Part shown: one piece after another, positions 44,781 to 53,584 of the stretch
Position numbering within the stretch: the stretch's first letter is position 1
Layout: the number at the start of each line of letters is the position of its first letter
From: CAAGNP01 sp045603545
GTDB lineage: Bacteria; Bacteroidota; Bacteroidia; Bacteroidales; UBA932
DNA length: 64,000 nt
Assembly: GCA_045603545.1 (NCBI GenBank)
Contig: JAZUMG010000017.1
Coordinates: 66,098 to 130,097, forward strand
Reading direction: 5' to 3'
The notes under the pieces: model-generated
Told to the model about the DNA's origin: nothing
The model's database searches: none
What the model saw: only the letters and a program-made list of their open reading frames with translations
Made by a program: the position numbers and the translations under genes

Positions 44781-45202
44781 TAGTATTTAACCTCTACTCT
44801 ATTTAAAGCTTTTAAATCAGCGACTATCATCTTTATTTGAGCCTCGTTGACCATTCCTAAAGAATACCTACACCCTTTACCGGACTTTTTGTTTATCATA
44901 ATACAGTTACCTGCCGGGTGACGTCTCTCAAAAGTAAATGACTCTATGTCGTTATACTTATATTTCCTTGACAAAAATGGAAGAACTCCGTTATTGATAA
45001 TTATATACTCATCTTCTATAGTTATATAATAGTTTTTGTCCACAATAGTAACATAGAAGAGAGAAGTAAAAATAATAAACAATATAACTACCGACATAAT
45101 ATTAATCTCACCATCCAATATACATAAAATCAAAGACAACACCATTATGGCTAATGGCATATGAAATGACATAAATCTTTTAGATGTTTTATACTCTTTC
45201 AT
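44780..45202 (-). CDS. Two-helix membrane protein with PH-like tail (copy 2)
   Basis: A 140-residue paralogue of the next gene. Two helices (about 10-28 and 33-55), then NYYITIEDEYIIINNGVLPF and KYNDIESFTFERRH in a PH-like fold. The ATG at 45202 was chosen over a GTG at 45220, which lies inside a hairpin. AT-rich like the rest of the block 40.8-45.2 kb. It may be functionally tied to the TonB/DUF4249 pair downstream, but no evidence beyond proximity exists. Confidence 0.65.
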   Translation of the reverse strand: MKEYKTSKRFMSFHMPLAIMVLSLILCILDGEINIMSVVILFIIFTSLFYVTIVDKNYYITIEDEYIIINNGVLPFLSRKYKYNDIESFTFERRHPAGNCIMINKKSGKGCRYSLGMVNEAQIKMIVADLKALNRVEVKY

Positions 45203-45210
45203 ATTAATAC

Positions 45211-45238
45211 CATCTGCCACCCTTAAGGATGGCAGATG
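45211..45238. repeat. Hairpin between pruA and the PH-like genes
   Basis: CATCTGCCA (45211-45219) / TGGCAGATG (45230-45238), a perfect 9-bp stem without a following T run on the minus strand. It may slow or stabilise the pruA transcript end; it is not a standard terminator. Confidence 0.55.
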
Positions 45239-45256
45239 TATATGGCGGTGTGCGGA

Positions 45257-46882
45257 TTACTTCATATATGTATATCTGTAGTCGGTAGGGCTGACAAGGG
45301 TCTCCTTGATGGCTCTTGGGATTACCCAGCGGATGAGGTTGAATTCACCGCCGGCCTTATCGTTGGTACCCGATGCACGTGAGCCGCCGAATGGCTGCAT
45401 ACCCACTACTGCTCCGGTAGGTTTGTCGTTGATGTAGAAGTTGCCGGCAGTGTATCGGAGGGCGTCTGCCACCTTCTGAACTGCCACACGGTCCCTTCCG
45501 AAGACTGCACCTGTCAAACCATAAGGTGAAGTGGTGTCACAAAGTTTGATAGCCTCTTCAAGGTCAGCATCTTCATATACATATACTGTAAGTACAGGTC
45601 CGAAGATCTCCTCTTCGATAGATTTGAAGTGAGGGTTTGATGTCTGGATAACTGTAGGCTCCACGAAGTAGCCTTTAGATTTGTCGCACTTGCCACCCAC
45701 TACGATTTCAGCATCTGAAGCAGCTTTTGCATACTCGATATATGAAGAGATGTTGTCAAATGATGTCTCGTCGATAACGGCATTGATGAAGTTGTCGAAG
45801 TCACATACATCACCCATACTTACCTCGTCAGCACGTCTTCTGATACCCTCGAGGATATCGTTCCACAGCGATTTTGGTGCATACATACGGGATGCGGCCG
45901 AGCATTTCTGCCCCTGGAACTCAAATGCTCCGCAGAATGCAGCATTGGCCACCTCCTCGGCATTTGCAGAAGGGTGTACGAAGATGAAGTCCTTGCCACC
46001 GGTCTCACCTACCAGACGGGGGTATGATTTGTATTGGCCGATCCTCTCACCCACCTGTCTCCAAAGGGTGTTGAAAGTGGCGCTTGATCCTGTGAAGTGG
46101 ATACCTGCCAAATCTGGTGATTCGAGGGTGTACTTGCCGATAAGGGCTCCGCTTCCGCAGAGGAAGTTAACTACACCTGCAGGGAGACCTGCCTCCTCGT
46201 AAATCTTCATAAGGTAGTAGTTCGAAAGGATGGCTGTGGTAGAGGTCTTCCATACTGTGGTGTTACCCATAAGTACAGGGGACATATTCAGGTTCGATGC
46301 GATAGAGGTGAAGTTGAAAGGGCTTACCGCCAATACGAAACCTTCAAGGCCTCTGTACTCTACGCTGTTGATCTGACCTGGGGCACTCTTTGGCTGAGTG
46401 CTGTATATTTTGGAAGCGAAGGCTACATTGTATCTGAAGAAATCCACTGTCTCGCAAGCTGCATCGATCTCTGCCTGGTAGATGTTCTTGCTCTGGCCGA
46501 GCATACACGATGCATTGATCAGTGCGCGGTATTTGCCGGCGATAAGGTCGGCAATTTTAAGCATTATGGTAGCTCTTACAGTCCAATCAAGTTCTGACCA
46601 CTCCTTGCGTGCGCGTAGCGCTGCGTCAATAGCCATCTTTACCTCTTTTTCACCTGCTTTGTGGTATCTTGCGAGGACGTGACCGTGGTCGTGTGGCATC
46701 ACCACTTCACCCATATCGCCTGTGCGGACCTCTTTACCATCGATGATAAGGGGAATCTCCACTACTGTTTTCTTCTGTCTTTTGAGTTCTGCCTCAAGAG
46801 CTTCTCTCTCAGGGCTACCTTTCAAATAAGATTTCACAGGCTCATTGGCCGGAAGTGGGAAAGAATAAATAGAGTTGTTCAT
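45257..46882 (-). CDS. pruA: L-glutamate gamma-semialdehyde dehydrogenase
   Basis: A 541-residue aldehyde dehydrogenase of the delta-1-pyrroline-5-carboxylate dehydrogenase class. It has AVSPFNFTSIASNLNMSP, the catalytic Glu in LVGETGGKD, the catalytic Cys in FEFQGQKCSAASR and the C-terminal GMQPFGGSRASGTNDKAGG. It oxidises P5C/glutamate semialdehyde to glutamate with NAD+. There is no fused proline dehydrogenase and none adjacent, so it may act on P5C from other sources. It lies 17 bases after queH. Confidence 0.92.
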   Translation of the reverse strand: MNNSIYSFPLPANEPVKSYLKGSPEREALEAELKRQKKTVVEIPLIIDGKEVRTGDMGEVVMPHDHGHVLARYHKAGEKEVKMAIDAALRARKEWSELDWTVRATIMLKIADLIAGKYRALINASCMLGQSKNIYQAEIDAACETVDFFRYNVAFASKIYSTQPKSAPGQINSVEYRGLEGFVLAVSPFNFTSIASNLNMSPVLMGNTTVWKTSTTAILSNYYLMKIYEEAGLPAGVVNFLCGSGALIGKYTLESPDLAGIHFTGSSATFNTLWRQVGERIGQYKSYPRLVGETGGKDFIFVHPSANAEEVANAAFCGAFEFQGQKCSAASRMYAPKSLWNDILEGIRRRADEVSMGDVCDFDNFINAVIDETSFDNISSYIEYAKAASDAEIVVGGKCDKSKGYFVEPTVIQTSNPHFKSIEEEIFGPVLTVYVYEDADLEEAIKLCDTTSPYGLTGAVFGRDRVAVQKVADALRYTAGNFYINDKPTGAVVGMQPFGGSRASGTNDKAGGEFNLIRWVIPRAIKETLVSPTDYRYTYMK

Positions 46883-46899
46883 AATGTATTGTTTTTAAA

Positions 46900-47457
46900 T
46901 TATTTATTGTTTTTCATCGAGTATTCGCAACCGCAATACTGCTGATTGTAGAACTGCTTGGCAAGCTCATTGCGCCTCTCATAGAGTCCCCCCTTGCGCC
47001 AGTTCCTGTCCCAGAATGTGGCTCCGTCGGGGTATTGCGAAGCTGCCCAATTGCCTGCGGCAATGATCTGGTTAAGGTCCTTCCAGCGGGAAGATGCGAG
47101 TGTGGTAGTGAAGCAGTCGAAGCCGTGTTCTGAGGCGTATTGCGCAGTGCGCAGAAGGCGGTACCTGAAACATTCCAGACACCTGGCTCCCCTCTCGGGC
47201 TCTGAGGCCAGATGGCAAAGCTCCTTACGCCACCCATCGTGTTCGGCGGTCCAGTCACTGTCATCATAATCGACTATGGGGACCCCTATCTGTGCAGCAT
47301 ACCTCACTATCTCCTCTTTTCTCCTGAGATACTCCTCCTGGGGGAATATGTTAGGATTGTAAAAGAAAATGGTAGTGGCATAATTATTGTCCTGCAACCA
47401 TTCGAGGATGGCTGCAGAGCAAGGTGCGCAGCATGAGTGTAGCAGTACAGCAGTCAT
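46900..47457 (-). CDS. queH: Epoxyqueuosine reductase QueH
   Basis: A 185-residue protein of the QueH (DUF208) family, which completes queuosine synthesis in tRNA using Fe-S chemistry. The LHSCCAPCSAAILEWL motif near the N-terminus (Cys9, Cys10, Cys13) and the later RCLECFRYRL and YCGCEYS supply cysteines. It begins close behind a -7 box TATATTTG on the minus strand (47463-47470). Confidence 0.9.
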   Translation of the reverse strand: MTAVLLHSCCAPCSAAILEWLQDNNYATTIFFYNPNIFPQEEYLRRKEEIVRYAAQIGVPIVDYDDSDWTAEHDGWRKELCHLASEPERGARCLECFRYRLLRTAQYASEHGFDCFTTTLASSRWKDLNQIIAAGNWAASQYPDGATFWDRNWRKGGLYERRNELAKQFYNQQYCGCEYSMKNNK

Positions 47458-47481
47458 ACCCTACAAATATAAAAAAATATA

Positions 47482-48354
47482 GTGACATTTTTAACATTAA
47501 TACTCATAATGGCTTTATCAGCAGGAACAGAAAAAGCAATCGCTCAGGAACAGAATCCCAAAGTGGGGGTATTCCTCAGCGGCGGAGGTGCATTGGGCTT
47601 TGCCCATATCGGTATGCTTCAGGCAATGGAAGAGGAGGGAATCTCTCCGGATTATGTGGCAGGGGCAAGTATGGGGGCTTTGATCGGAGCAGTGTATTCG
47701 GCAGGAAAATCTCCTCAGGAGATCAAACAGATAGTTCTCGATGAGAAACTTTACCGTAAATCAAGACTGTTTTCATTCTCCGAGGCAAAGGTAAAGGGGG
47801 TATCACTCTCTTCTCACAGGAAGGTGAGGAAGATATTGGAGAAGTATATAGGTACTGACAGTTTTGCGGAACTGGAGAGGCATTATATGGTTTCCGTTTC
47901 CAACCTTACCCTTTCCAGGACTGAGGTAAAGGATTCAGGAGGACATCTTATTGACTGGGTTCTTGCCTCAATGTCGATACCGGCTGTTTTCGAGCCGGTT
48001 ATTATCGACAATATGATATATGTCGATGGAGGCTCGCTCAACCATTTCCCCACAAGAGAGATAAGGGAAAAGGTGGATGTGCTGATAGGGGTGGATGTTA
48101 TGCCACGAAAGGATACTGTGGAGATAAGCAATATAAGGGAGATGTTTTCAAGCTATATCCACTCAGTGGCCATAACCAATGGTCAGGAGGGGAGGGTCAG
48201 ATGTGATTATCTGATAGAGTCTCCGGCTATCAACTATTACCGTATTATGGATTTTGAAAAATTTGAAGAGATCTACAACTACGGATATGAGACGATGAAG
48301 AAATATCTGGAGGGACACCCTGAGCTCCAGGCTGAGGTGTCCTGCAGTCGGTAA
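47482..48354 (+). CDS. Patatin-like phospholipase
   Basis: A 290-residue patatin-fold lipid acyl hydrolase: oxyanion loop SGGGALGFAHIG, nucleophile GASMGALIGAVYS (Ser about 68) and catalytic DGGSLNHFP. A GTG start at 47482 gives a hydrophobic leader cut after AIAQ; an ATG at 47509 would leave only part of it, so GTG is favoured. It is divergent from queH by 24 bases. Confidence 0.85.
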   Translation: MTFLTLILIMALSAGTEKAIAQEQNPKVGVFLSGGGALGFAHIGMLQAMEEEGISPDYVAGASMGALIGAVYSAGKSPQEIKQIVLDEKLYRKSRLFSFSEAKVKGVSLSSHRKVRKILEKYIGTDSFAELERHYMVSVSNLTLSRTEVKDSGGHLIDWVLASMSIPAVFEPVIIDNMIYVDGGSLNHFPTREIREKVDVLIGVDVMPRKDTVEISNIREMFSSYIHSVAITNGQEGRVRCDYLIESPAINYYRIMDFEKFEEIYNYGYETMKKYLEGHPELQAEVSCSR

Positions 48355-48407
48355 TATCCGGTTTTGAGTCTGATTTCTCAGAATGAAAGACTGATTTTTA
48401 CATCAAT

Positions 48408-48527
48408 CGGGCCAGGTGGAATAAAAAGTGTTCTACCTGGCCCGGCTGATTTGGGGAAATGTATGAAAATAAGGTGTATACATAAAGCAAATGGGCCAAG
48501 TGGAAGCATTTTCAGTCCACCTGGCCC
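48408..48527. repeat. Pair of related hairpins (GGGCCAGGTGGA family)
   Basis: Unit 1: CGGGCCAGGTGGA (48408-48420) / TCTACCTGGCCCG (48432-48444). Unit 2: GGGCCAAGTGGA (48493-48504) / TCCACCTGGCCC (48516-48527). The single mismatch in unit 2 becomes G·U if read on the minus strand. No T run follows either, so neither looks like a terminator. They fill the 213-base gap between convergent genes. Confidence 0.75.
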
Positions 48528-48567
48528 GTTTGTATAGACCGGTTATGCCGTGTAATGGCAAAATCAC

Positions 48568-49824
48568 TTATTCCATAATGGAAGCGGCAACGATGTTGGC
48601 CACTACACCACGTGTTCTGGCTACGATACCTGCAGCATCAGATGGGTGTACCCTGTTGGTAAGGAGGATCACGCAGCAGTTGTTGTCCATATCAAACAAC
48701 ATTGATGTGCCGGTGTAACCTGTGTGTACGAAGGTGTTTGGCTGTGTAAGGAAGATGTCACCTTTGGTACCTGCACCTGTAGTGTAAGTGTCCCAGCCAA
48801 GGTTTCTCTCGATAGATGGATCGTTGGTTTTAGGGTTGGTCATCATAGTCTCTACCATTAGAGGGCTGAGTACTCTGCGGCCGTTGACTTCACCTTTGTT
48901 GAGGATAGCTGCAGCGATGACAGCAAGGTCTTCTGCATTCGAGAATACACCTGCGTTACCTGAGTTGCCCATATTTACAAGACGTGCTGTAGGGTCGTGA
49001 ACCTCACCGAGGATAACTTTGCCGTTCTCTACCTCTGTAGGTGCTACCAATGAGAGGAAGTCAGGGGTTACAGTTGAAAGGGCTTTCTCACGGTCAGCTG
49101 CATCAAGTGGAAGATATGAAGTGTGTTTAAGGCCAAGGGCACCGAATACATTGTGCTGTGCATATTCGTAAAGTTTTACACCTGTCACATTCTGAAGGAT
49201 GTTCTGAAGGGTGATGAAGTTAAGACAGCTGTATGTGTAGCCTGTGGTAGGTTTGTATTTCAATGGAAGCTCCTGCGCGATGTGTTTGATAAGTGAATCT
49301 GGGGTGGCAGGGCCATATTTTGCCAGGTAAGTAGGGGTGTTGATGTATGGAAGGATACCTGAAGAGTGTGAAAGAAGGTCCTGAACACGGATAGAGGTCT
49401 TGCGTCCGGTCTCTGGATCTACCCATTGCTGGAAGCCTGGAATATACATCTCAACAGGGTCGGTAAGGCGTACTTTACCGTTTTCCACAAGCTGAAGGAA
49501 TGATAGGGTGGTGCCGACACATTTGCTTACAGATGCAAGGTCGAAGATGGTGTTCTCGGTCATCTTTACTGTGTCAGGATATACCTGTTTGTTGCCGTAG
49601 GCTTTGAGATAAGCGATCTTGTCGCCCCTTACCACTGCCAATACAGCACCTGGAATCTCTGATTTGGCGATAGCCTGATTGATTACGCTATCGGCAAGCT
49701 GGAGTCTCTCTGAGCACATGCCCACTGATTCTGGACTCACTTTTTGGAGTTTTGTACTGCCTGAGTTGCATACGCAGCTGCATACCATTACAGCAGACAG
49801 AAGGAGGAATAGTACTTTTTTCAT
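48568..49824 (-). CDS. Serine hydrolase of the class C beta-lactamase family
   Basis: A 418-residue lipoprotein starting at ATG 49824, with a signal ending VCSC. The catalytic SxxK is SVSK within DLASVSKCVGTT, the YxN-equivalent region is TYSCLNF and the KTG-equivalent is HTGYTGTS. Likely an esterase or D-Ala-D-Ala hydrolase. It lies 17 bases after the aroD-aroA fusion on the same strand and is probably co-transcribed with the aro genes. Confidence 0.88.
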   Translation of the reverse strand: MKKVLFLLLSAVMVCSCVCNSGSTKLQKVSPESVGMCSERLQLADSVINQAIAKSEIPGAVLAVVRGDKIAYLKAYGNKQVYPDTVKMTENTIFDLASVSKCVGTTLSFLQLVENGKVRLTDPVEMYIPGFQQWVDPETGRKTSIRVQDLLSHSSGILPYINTPTYLAKYGPATPDSLIKHIAQELPLKYKPTTGYTYSCLNFITLQNILQNVTGVKLYEYAQHNVFGALGLKHTSYLPLDAADREKALSTVTPDFLSLVAPTEVENGKVILGEVHDPTARLVNMGNSGNAGVFSNAEDLAVIAAAILNKGEVNGRRVLSPLMVETMMTNPKTNDPSIERNLGWDTYTTGAGTKGDIFLTQPNTFVHTGYTGTSMLFDMDNNCCVILLTNRVHPSDAAGIVARTRGVVANIVAASIME

Positions 49825-49841
49825 AGGATATTTATTGTTTG

Positions 49842-51824
49842 TTATTTTACTTTCAGCGAGTTGAATATGGAGAGGAACTGAGGGAACGATTTGTTTATGC
49901 ACTCAGTACGGTCCACACTGATCTTCTCCGGTGTGCCAAGTGTTGCGAGGAAGATTGCCATGGCGATACGGTGGTCATTGAACGATTTGTATGTCCCTTT
50001 GGCAATGTTTTTCCCCTCCACAACCCTTCTGGCGTATGAGATACCTTCAATATACATTGTCCCGTCTTCCACCTCTGCCTCTACTCCCATATTCTTAAGA
50101 GTCTCCATAATGGACTCTTTTCTATCACTCTCTTTGGTGCGGAGCCTGTCAACACCTTTTATCGCACTCTCCCCTTCACAGAAGGCTGCCAGTATGGCCA
50201 GGACAGGGAAAAGATCAGGTGAATTGGTCGCATCATACTCAAATGCCCTCAAATGGGAGGCTTTCACCCTGAGACTTCCGTTTTTCTCCTCTATGTAGCC
50301 GCCGCAATTGCGGATAATATTCACTATTGCCCTGTCTGCCTGGTGACTCTCCATATTGAGGCCTTTGATTATAATGTCACCGAAGAGGGCTCCGGCCACT
50401 ATAAAGTTGGATGCCGAGCTCCAGTCACCCTCTATGGCAAAGGATGCCGGTGTATAGTTCTGTTTCCCTGGGATATTGAACACAAGATCCCCATCGGACT
50501 CTTCGCACTCTATCCCGATTCCGAATTTTCTTATTACATCCAGTGTGAGTTTTATGTATGGGAGACTTGTAGCATTTGTAACGGTCAATGTGCTGTTCTT
50601 TTTGCTCAACGGAAGGGCCATCAGAAGACCTGATATCAGTTGTGATCCCTTTCTTCCCGAGATGGTGACTTTTCCTCCGGAGAGAGGTCCGCTTACCACT
50701 GCCGGAAGGGTGTTGTCTGCAGTAAGGATACACTTGGCCTCAAACTCCTCCAGAGACTCTTTGCATCCGTACATCTCCCTGCGGAGCAATGTCCCTGCAC
50801 CTGTTATGGTGACACCCTCTCCCAATTGCGCTGCAACAGGGATGCAGAGCCTTGACAGAAGCCCCGATTCTCCGACAAAAAGGTTTATGGTGTTGGGGGT
50901 GATGATGGAAGCTGCAAACATAGGAGGCATGGTGGATGCCTGTTTGGACAGCTCCCTGAACCCTTTTGAGTGTATTGTCACTGTGTCTCCCAGGACATCA
51001 ACTCCAGCCCCGATCTGTTTGGCTACACCCAAAGCATAATCGATGTCATCGCACCTGCTGAGGTTCTGGAATTCACTCTCACCCTTCGCCAGAGATGCCG
51101 CCACGATTGCCCTTTGGGCAACACTTTTGGATGCTGGGATGGTAATCTCCCCCTCAATCCTGTATCCTGCTGCAAATTTCTCCATCTGCTGATAGGAGAA
51201 TTGCCCTATGTTCCATTTGTCCCCTGCACTCATGGTGCAATACATAAAGGGGGCACCTATATTCAAAGCCTCCAGACGGGTATAGCGTCCCACCGAGCCC
51301 ATTGTGAAGGCAATCAGCTGCGTCCCTGTCCCAAACTCCCCCTTGCGGTGCAATTCATACAGCTGCATCACCCTTTCTGCATCCTGGATAGTGTTTGCCT
51401 GGGTACATATCTTGATGATGTCAGCTCCCCTTTTCACAGCCCTTTTGCATACATCCTTTAGCTCTGCCATTTGTGGGGTGGAGGTGTAATTATGGAATGA
51501 GAATATCTTTTTGAGGTTCCTTTTCCTGAGGGTAGGGGCCAATGACTGGAAGAAAGAATCTGAGGACAATACATCCACATCAATATACTTGGCGCCGGAT
51601 TGTACTGCTGCCTCTGCAAGGTGTTTGGTGCTTTTGCGGCACACTGCAATCATAGGTACCTTTGACTCGATGAAGAGTTGTCTCACCTCAGACTCAGTGA
51701 GATTGCACAGATCAAGGCGTACCTCCGCAATAAGGTCGGGATACTTCTTGAGAAGTTTCTCGCACTTCTTGGCGGATTTTACGCAATCCTCATATTTATA
51801 ATCAGTTATGCTGATGCAATACAT
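49842..51824 (-). CDS. aroDA: Fused type I 3-dehydroquinate dehydratase and EPSP synthase
   Basis: A 660-residue bifunctional shikimate-pathway protein. Residues about 1-215 are a type I dehydroquinase (LIAEVRLDLC, FSFHNYTSTP with the catalytic His, the Schiff-base Lys in ADIIKICTQ, and the end GSVGRYTR). Residues about 225-660 are EPSP synthase (IPASKSVAQRAIVAASLA, SGLLMALPL, FAIEGDWSSASNFIVAGAL, LRTKESDR, FNDHRIAMA). The linker is only a few residues. The ATG at 51824 was preferred to a TTG at 51830. It overlaps aroB by 23 bases. Steps 3 and 6 of the pathway are thus on one chain. Confidence 0.92.
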   Translation of the reverse strand: MYCISITDYKYEDCVKSAKKCEKLLKKYPDLIAEVRLDLCNLTESEVRQLFIESKVPMIAVCRKSTKHLAEAAVQSGAKYIDVDVLSSDSFFQSLAPTLRKRNLKKIFSFHNYTSTPQMAELKDVCKRAVKRGADIIKICTQANTIQDAERVMQLYELHRKGEFGTGTQLIAFTMGSVGRYTRLEALNIGAPFMYCTMSAGDKWNIGQFSYQQMEKFAAGYRIEGEITIPASKSVAQRAIVAASLAKGESEFQNLSRCDDIDYALGVAKQIGAGVDVLGDTVTIHSKGFRELSKQASTMPPMFAASIITPNTINLFVGESGLLSRLCIPVAAQLGEGVTITGAGTLLRREMYGCKESLEEFEAKCILTADNTLPAVVSGPLSGGKVTISGRKGSQLISGLLMALPLSKKNSTLTVTNATSLPYIKLTLDVIRKFGIGIECEESDGDLVFNIPGKQNYTPASFAIEGDWSSASNFIVAGALFGDIIIKGLNMESHQADRAIVNIIRNCGGYIEEKNGSLRVKASHLRAFEYDATNSPDLFPVLAILAAFCEGESAIKGVDRLRTKESDRKESIMETLKNMGVEAEVEDGTMYIEGISYARRVVEGKNIAKGTYKSFNDHRIAMAIFLATLGTPEKISVDRTECINKSFPQFLSIFNSLKVK

Positions 51825-52827
51825 TTGCAATCTCTTTTGCTAGTTCATCAAAACCGGTTCTTTCGACGCACGAAATCCCAATTTCTTTCAAAAGTACAAA
51901 ATCTACCCCGTTTTCTCCCCTTTTTTTGTCATTTTTTATCGCTTCGACAAGATTTTCCGCCTCATATCCGATAGAGAGGTCAAATCCCATGTTCTCCAGG
52001 GAGTGTCGAAGGGTGTTGTGGTCATCTTCAGAGAGGTATCCCCTTATGACAGATATTTCGGATGCCACCACCATACCCTTGGCCACAGCCTCACCGTGAA
52101 GGATGGAGTCTCCCCGCTCTGATGCACATTTCTCGATGGCGTGACCTATTGTATGCCCGAAGTTCAGGAGTTTCCTCTCTCCCGATTCGCGGAAGTCACG
52201 TTCCACCACGCCTGCCTTGATCTCTATTGCAGTAGCGAGGAGTTCCCTGAACTCCGGAGAGGAGGTGTCGATCCCATTGCGGAAGCACATCTGTGCTTTG
52301 GCAAAACTCTCCTTGTCCTTGATGGCAAATGCTTTGATCATCTCTGCTGCACCCGCAAGGAGTTCCCTGTGGGGGAGAGTTTTGAGGGTGGAGGTATTGA
52401 TATATGTAAACTCGGGGAGAGAGAAGGTTCCGAGCATGTTTTTAAGTCCTGATAGATTGACGCCGGTTTTTCCACCTGTGGAGGCATCCACCTGAGCCAG
52501 AAGGGTGGTGGGGACATAGCCGCACTTGATCCCCCTTTTGTATATTGAGGCGACGAAGCCACCTATATCGGTAAGGATGCCACCACCTACGCAAAGCAGA
52601 AAGGCATTGCGGCTGCACTCCATCTCCAGAAGGGCATTGGCAATTTTCTCCACGTTGGCAAGATTCTTATGATGCTCGCCACTCTCCACGACAATCTGAG
52701 GATATGGGAAATGGTGGCCATAAAGCTCTTTTACCCTCTGGTCAATAAGGACCACGACCTCTTTTTTCCCCTCAAGAAGAGGAAAAAGTCGATCAAAACT
52801 GTCGTATATGTGGAAAGATTTTGACAT
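51802..52827 (-). CDS. aroB: 3-dehydroquinate synthase
   Basis: A 341-residue NAD+-dependent enzyme making 3-dehydroquinate from DAHP. Motifs are LLCVGGGILTDIGGFVASIYKRG, PTTLLAQVDASTGGKTGVNL, KAFAIKD and LNFGHTIGHAIE with metal-binding His. It is the first gene of the aroB-aroDA-hydrolase run. The -7 box TACCTTTG is on the minus strand at 52834-52841, 6 bases before the ATG. Confidence 0.95.
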   Translation of the reverse strand: MSKSFHIYDSFDRLFPLLEGKKEVVVLIDQRVKELYGHHFPYPQIVVESGEHHKNLANVEKIANALLEMECSRNAFLLCVGGGILTDIGGFVASIYKRGIKCGYVPTTLLAQVDASTGGKTGVNLSGLKNMLGTFSLPEFTYINTSTLKTLPHRELLAGAAEMIKAFAIKDKESFAKAQMCFRNGIDTSSPEFRELLATAIEIKAGVVERDFRESGERKLLNFGHTIGHAIEKCASERGDSILHGEAVAKGMVVASEISVIRGYLSEDDHNTLRHSLENMGFDLSIGYEAENLVEAIKNDKKRGENGVDFVLLKEIGISCVERTGFDELAKEIANVLHQHN

Positions 52828-52852
52828 ATTTTACAAAGGTAATAAAATATGG

Positions 52853-52883
52853 TTTTGATATTTATAAAAAATTAATACCTTTG
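52853..52883 (+). promoter_or_regulatory. Promoter of tRNA-Leu
   Basis: TTTTG (52853-52857), 18 nt, TACCTTTG (52876-52883). Start near 52890, 19 bases before the mature tRNA. Confidence 0.65.
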
Positions 52884-52908
52884 CACCGCAAAGTTTACCT
52901 CTGCTAAT

Positions 52909-52992
52909 GCCCAGATGGCGGAATCGGTAGACGCGCTGGTCTCAAACACCAGTGGGGTAACACCTGTGCCGGTTCGACCCCGGCTCTGGGTA
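52909..52992 (+). tRNA. tRNA-Leu(CAA)
   Basis: 84 nt with a long variable arm. Acceptor GCCCAGA / TCTGGGT with a G·U first pair, discriminator A at 52992. Anticodon stem CTGGT / ACCAG around loop CTCAAAC, anticodon CAA at 52943-52945. T arm GCCGG-TTCGACC-CCGGC. CCA is not encoded. Its 3' end is the integration site of the island that follows. Confidence 0.95.
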
Positions 52993-52993
52993 C
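52973..52993 (+). repeat. att repeat, left copy (tRNA 3' end)
   Basis: 21 bases beginning TTCGACCCC and ending TGGGTAC, spanning the T loop to one base past the discriminator; identical to 62186-62206. Confidence 0.85.
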
Positions 52994-52996
52994 TTG

Positions 52997-53034
52997 AAAA
53001 AAAGGCTTTCAGAACGCACTGGAAGCCTTTTTTG
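52997..53034 (+). terminator. Terminator behind tRNA-Leu (island-borne)
   Basis: AAAAGGCTTTC (53000-53010) / GGAAGCCTTTT (53021-53031), a T-rich tail. Bases 53035-53366 after it hold no recognised gene. Confidence 0.8.
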
Positions 53035-53366
53035 TTTGTACCATAACCATCGATGGTGCTTGTCGCTTCTCATCCCCGGTCGGCTGCGTTGACAGCTTTT
53101 TCCGCAGAAGGAGGTTGGGCACGGCGATGTTATCTGTAGTGCTTTCTGAGGCATTATCCATGGCCCGACCCTGGAAAGTCAGGAGGGTTTGGGCACGGGT
53201 GTTCTATTCTGAGTCGCCCGAAACGGACGATAGTGTTCCTAACCTCTCCACATAACCACATAACCCCATTTTTTCTCCGCAACACACGCAAAATGATTGT
53301 GGAAACATGCATATAATCAGCTGTTTGGCTTCAAATTTTGCTTCAGACGGCTCTTTGTTTCTTCGT

Positions 53367-53562
53367 TCAGCCCAAAGTGTCAATCAGGCTTTTCACCAAA
53401 AAACACAAGACGGGAACAAGCAATGAGGGCAACATATTCAGTGTCTTGCAGTCCTTCAGTTTGAGCAGAGGAAGCCCTGAAGCGACAATCATCAGCCCGC
53501 CTACAATCAGCAATTCCGCCATGAGTGCCTCACTGATGGCTGTACTCGAAACCTTTACTTTT
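53367..53562 (-). pseudogene. C-terminal fragment of a DUF554 (YqgA-like) membrane protein
   Basis: On the minus strand an open stretch reads STAISEALMAELLIVGGLMI, then ASGLPLLKLKDCKTLN and a final hydrophobic helix, ending at the TGA complementary to 53367-53369. This matches the last 60 or so residues of DUF554 family membrane proteins (normally about 230). An in-frame stop lies just upstream and no start or N-terminal part is present. The plus-strand frame over the same bases is a shadow. Confidence 0.65.
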
Positions 53563-53584
53563 TGTAAAGATTACAAAATGTCTG

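Noticed and set aside
48408..48527. Pair of hairpins as ordinary terminators of the patatin and hydrolase genes
   Set aside because: Neither strand has a T run after either stem.
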